From contig SFLO01000072.1 of the NCBI GenBank assembly GCA_004553405.1, positions 1 to 5,165 of the forward strand: a stretch of DNA of 5,165 nt, given 5' to 3'. The notes beneath the pieces are model-generated. The model was given only the letters and a program-made list of their open reading frames with translations. It ran no database searches and had not been told where the DNA came from. The translations under genes were made by a program, and so were the position numbers. This document shows, one piece after another, positions 2,965 to 5,165 of this stretch; the stretch's first letter is position 1; every line of letters begins with the position of its first letter. This stretch comes from Coriobacteriaceae bacterium. GTDB taxonomy: Bacteria; Actinomycetota; Coriobacteriia; Coriobacteriales; QAMH01.

Positions 2965-5165
2965 TAGTCGAGGGCGTCGCTGGCGTCCATCTGCAAAAGG
3001 TAGACCTCCTCGCGCAGGTCGCGGGCGGCGCGGCGGCTGAGCTGCCCCTGCTCGTGGGCGTCCTGGATCTTCTCGAGCTCCAGGCGGTAGCCTTCTGCCA
3101 TGACCTCCTTCACGCGCAGGTTTTCGGCGTTGCGCTCTGCGTGCATCACGCCGCTCAGGCCCGTGAGGGGGTCGATCTGCGCGGTGAACAGGGCCGTGGT
3201 GCTCTGGCGGTAGCGGTCCTCGAAGTTGGCCAGCGCGGCCTTGTGCTCCATGAGCAGCAGGCCCGCGGAGTTCACGCGCTCTGTGTCGTCAGATGCCATC
3301 TGCTCTTCGAGAAAGGCGATGGCCTTGCTCTCCGTGAGGCCGATGAGCGCGTGCAGGCTGTCGAGCTGCTCTTGCGTGAGGTCGCCCTCGCCTCGGTAGA
3401 GCACCTGCTCGCGCAGCCCCGGGCTCGACGCCGTCTTGGCCTTGCGCGGCAGGATGCGCAGCTTGCCCAACACGTAGCGCCTGCCGGCCACGCTCTTGCG
3501 CATGCGCTTGAGGCGGTCGGCGAACTCCTGGCCAGCCTGCTTGTCCACCGAGCCCTCCACGATGGCCTGATGCACGGCCTCCTGCTGCAGGTCGAGCACC
3601 TCCAGGCGCAGCTGGCGGGTTGCCTCGGGCGTGGTCTCGCTGGCGCGCAGGCGCCGGATGCGCTCGCGGTAGCGGCGGATGACCACCTGCGTGGCCTTCT
3701 CTGTGGCCGGCGTGCGCTGCTCGCGCAGCTGGGCCACCACCTGGCGCAAGATCTTGATCTGCACCTGCTTGAGCTGGGTGCGGTCCTCGCCGGCATCGCT
3801 GTTGGGGGCCAGCAGCGGCAGCAGGAAGTTGGCCAGCAGCAGGGTGCACAAGATCACGCCCGCCGCCAGGAAGATCAGCATGTTGCGGAAGGGGAAGGCG
3901 ATCCCGCTGCTGAGCGTGAGCGGGATGCTCATGATGATAGAGAGGGTGACGGCTCCCTTGGGGCCCGCCAGGGTGGTGACCAGCGCACTGCGCGCCTTCT
4001 GCCCCAGGGTCGAGGGCGCCGCGGGGGCCGCCTGCTGAGCGGCGCTCTCGTGCTGCAAGCGCTCGCGCTCCTCCGGCGCGGCGAAGGGGTCCACCGCCGG
4101 CACGGCGCTAGCTGCTGCGGCGGAGGTCGAGAGCACGATGGTGCCCGTGGCCGCGGCAGAGACCTCGTGCTCGGGCTTGGTGGCAAGCTCCAGCGCGAAG
4201 ACCCAGGCAAAGCGCACCGCCGTGATGACGAAGGTGATCAGCAGGATGAGCCACACCAGATGAGCGGTGGGGAAGCGCACGTCCTCCCAGGTGGGGGAGA
4301 TGCCGCTGGGCAGCTGCATGCCCAGCATGACGAAGAGCACGCCGTTGATGATGAAGATGATGACCTCCCACACGCTGGCAGACACGATGTTGGCCTTGGC
4401 GCTGGCCGCGTTGGCCTTGGAGGGGCCCATGTTCATCAACAGGCCGCCCGCCACGACCGAGAGGATGCCGCTCACGTGCAGGGCCTCTGCCGCCATGAAG
4501 AGGATGAAGGGCGCCACCACGTCCATCACCACGGTGACGGTGGTGTTGGCCAGGCCGCTCACGCGCAGCAGCCCGCGCAAGCTGCGCAGCGCGCCGCCCA
4601 TCACCAGGCCGGCGGCGATGCCGCCGAAGAAGAGCTGCAAGAAGGTGAGCCCGGCGTCTGCCGCAGAGAAGGTGCCCGTGACGGCCGCGGCGATGGCGAA
4701 CTGGAAGCACACGACGCCGGATGCGTCGTTGATGAGGGCCTCGCCGCTGAGCAGGGCCTTCTGGCGCGGGCTGAGCTTGATGTCCTTGCCCAGGGCCACC
4801 ACGGCGGCGGCGTCTGTGGGGCCCAGCGCCGCGCCCAGCGCGAAGGCGGCGGCCAGCGCGATGCTGGGCTGGGCCAGGTTGAGCGCGAAGCCGGCCGCCA
4901 GCGTGGCGACCAGCACCAGCCCGATGGCGAGCGAGACGATGGGCACCTTGTTGCGCCACAGGGCGAGCTTGTCCACGTGTTGGGTCTCGTTGTAGAGCAG
5001 TGGAGCGATGAACAGCAGCAAGAAGAGCTCCGGGTCGAGCGTGACTTCTCCCAGCTGCGGGGCGACGAGCGCTACCGCCACGCCCAGGGCAATCTGCACC
5101 AGCGGCAGGCTGAACAGCGGCAGGACCTCGTCGAGCACAGACGAGACGAGCACGGCAACCAGCAG
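2964..5165 (-). CDS. Na+/H+ antiporter, CPA1 family, with long cytosolic tail (5' end beyond window)
   Basis: An inner-membrane exchanger that expels Na+ (or K+) for H+, of the bacterial CPA1 group (Na_H_Exchanger domain). The frame stays open to the window edge. The GTG at 5151-5153 lies inside the first hydrophobic helix and has no ribosome site, so the true start is probably a few codons upstream. Numbering from that GTG gives 729 aa. The transport core has about 12 membrane segments (1-448), with LDPELFLLLFIAPLLYNE (39-56), GPTDAAAV (111-118, Thr-Asp of the unwound helix) and GEALINDASG (137-146, the Asn142-Asp143 ion-binding pair typical of electroneutral CPA1 members). Arg314 and GPKGAVTLS (397-405) follow. 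Between them lies an Ala/Pro-rich polar insert (about 326-390). Residues 452-729 form a charged helical tail, likely coiled and regulatory. Ion specificity cannot be assigned. It is convergent with the cold-shock gene. Confidence 0.93.
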   Translation of the reverse strand: MLVAVLVSSVLDEVLPLFSLPLVQIALGVAVALVAPQLGEVTLDPELFLLLFIAPLLYNETQHVDKLALWRNKVPIVSLAIGLVLVATLAAGFALNLAQPSIALAAAFALGAALGPTDAAAVVALGKDIKLSPRQKALLSGEALINDASGVVCFQFAIAAAVTGTFSAADAGLTFLQLFFGGIAAGLVMGGALRSLRGLLRVSGLANTTVTVVMDVVAPFILFMAAEALHVSGILSVVAGGLLMNMGPSKANAASAKANIVSASVWEVIIFIINGVLFVMLGMQLPSGISPTWEDVRFPTAHLVWLILLITFVITAVRFAWVFALELATKPEHEVSAAATGTIVLSTSAAAASAVPAVDPFAAPEERERLQHESAAQQAAPAAPSTLGQKARSALVTTLAGPKGAVTLSIIMSIPLTLSSGIAFPFRNMLIFLAAGVILCTLLLANFLLPLLAPNSDAGEDRTQLKQVQIKILRQVVAQLREQRTPATEKATQVVIRRYRERIRRLRASETTPEATRQLRLEVLDLQQEAVHQAIVEGSVDKQAGQEFADRLKRMRKSVAGRRYVLGKLRILPRKAKTASSPGLREQVLYRGEGDLTQEQLDSLHALIGLTESKAIAFLEEQMASDDTERVNSAGLLLMEHKAALANFEDRYRQSTTALFTAQIDPLTGLSGVMHAERNAENLRVKEVMAEGYRLELEKIQDAHEQGQLSRRAARDLREEVYLLQMDASDALD

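Noticed and set aside
3272..4995. Several long frames over the antiporter gene in other phases and on the plus strand
   Set aside because: All are Arg/Ala/Pro/Ser-rich shadows; the antiporter frame has the family motifs and continuous membrane segments.
1..5165. CRISPR array, transposon ends, phage attachment site or tRNA
   Set aside because: No regularly spaced direct repeats, transposase-like frame, terminal inverted repeats or tRNA cloverleaf could be found by eye.

Overview
This 5.2 kb window is high-GC bacterial DNA with strong G/C preference at third codon positions, Shine-Dalgarno-led genes and intrinsic terminators. The gene types suggest a Gram-positive anaerobe, perhaps an actinobacterium of class Coriobacteriia (Eggerthellaceae-like). 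They are a short MoaE-like protein, a CspA-type cold-shock protein, an AGCS amino-acid:sodium symporter and a bacterial CPA1 Na+/H+ antiporter. The taxonomic guess rests on remembered protein style and is not proven by the window.

Layout: (1) 1-186 is a leader that may hold the last codons of an upstream gene (3-71), then a weak candidate promoter and a small hairpin. (2) 187-1722 (+) encodes a complete 511-aa alanine/glycine:cation symporter. (3) 1723-2019 is a 297-bp gap with three successive terminator-like hairpins, two of them built on the same stem sequence, followed by a promoter. (4) 2020-2412 (+) encodes a 130-aa MoaE-family protein. (5) 2413-2652 is a regulatory gap with a small terminator-like hairpin, a pair of TGGCCA dyads 30 bp apart, a -10 element and a structured leader. 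(6) 2653-2856 (+) encodes a 67-aa cold-shock protein, followed by a strong intrinsic terminator. (7) 2964 to the window end (-) encodes a CPA1 Na+/H+ antiporter with a long cytosolic tail; its first codons lie beyond the window.

The three plus-strand genes appear to be separate transcription units, since each is followed by a hairpin and preceded by its own candidate promoter or leader. The cold-shock and antiporter genes are convergent. The symporter and the antiporter both bear on sodium (uptake coupled to Na+, and Na+ extrusion), but nothing here shows co-regulation. The MoaE-like gene has no MoaD or other molybdopterin gene beside it. I see no CRISPR, mobile element, tRNA/rRNA or clear novel multi-gene system. 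The most interesting items are the repeated and nested hairpins after the symporter, the paired dyads and structured leader of the cold-shock gene, the atypical MoaE, and the inserted linker and repeated tail motif of the antiporter.
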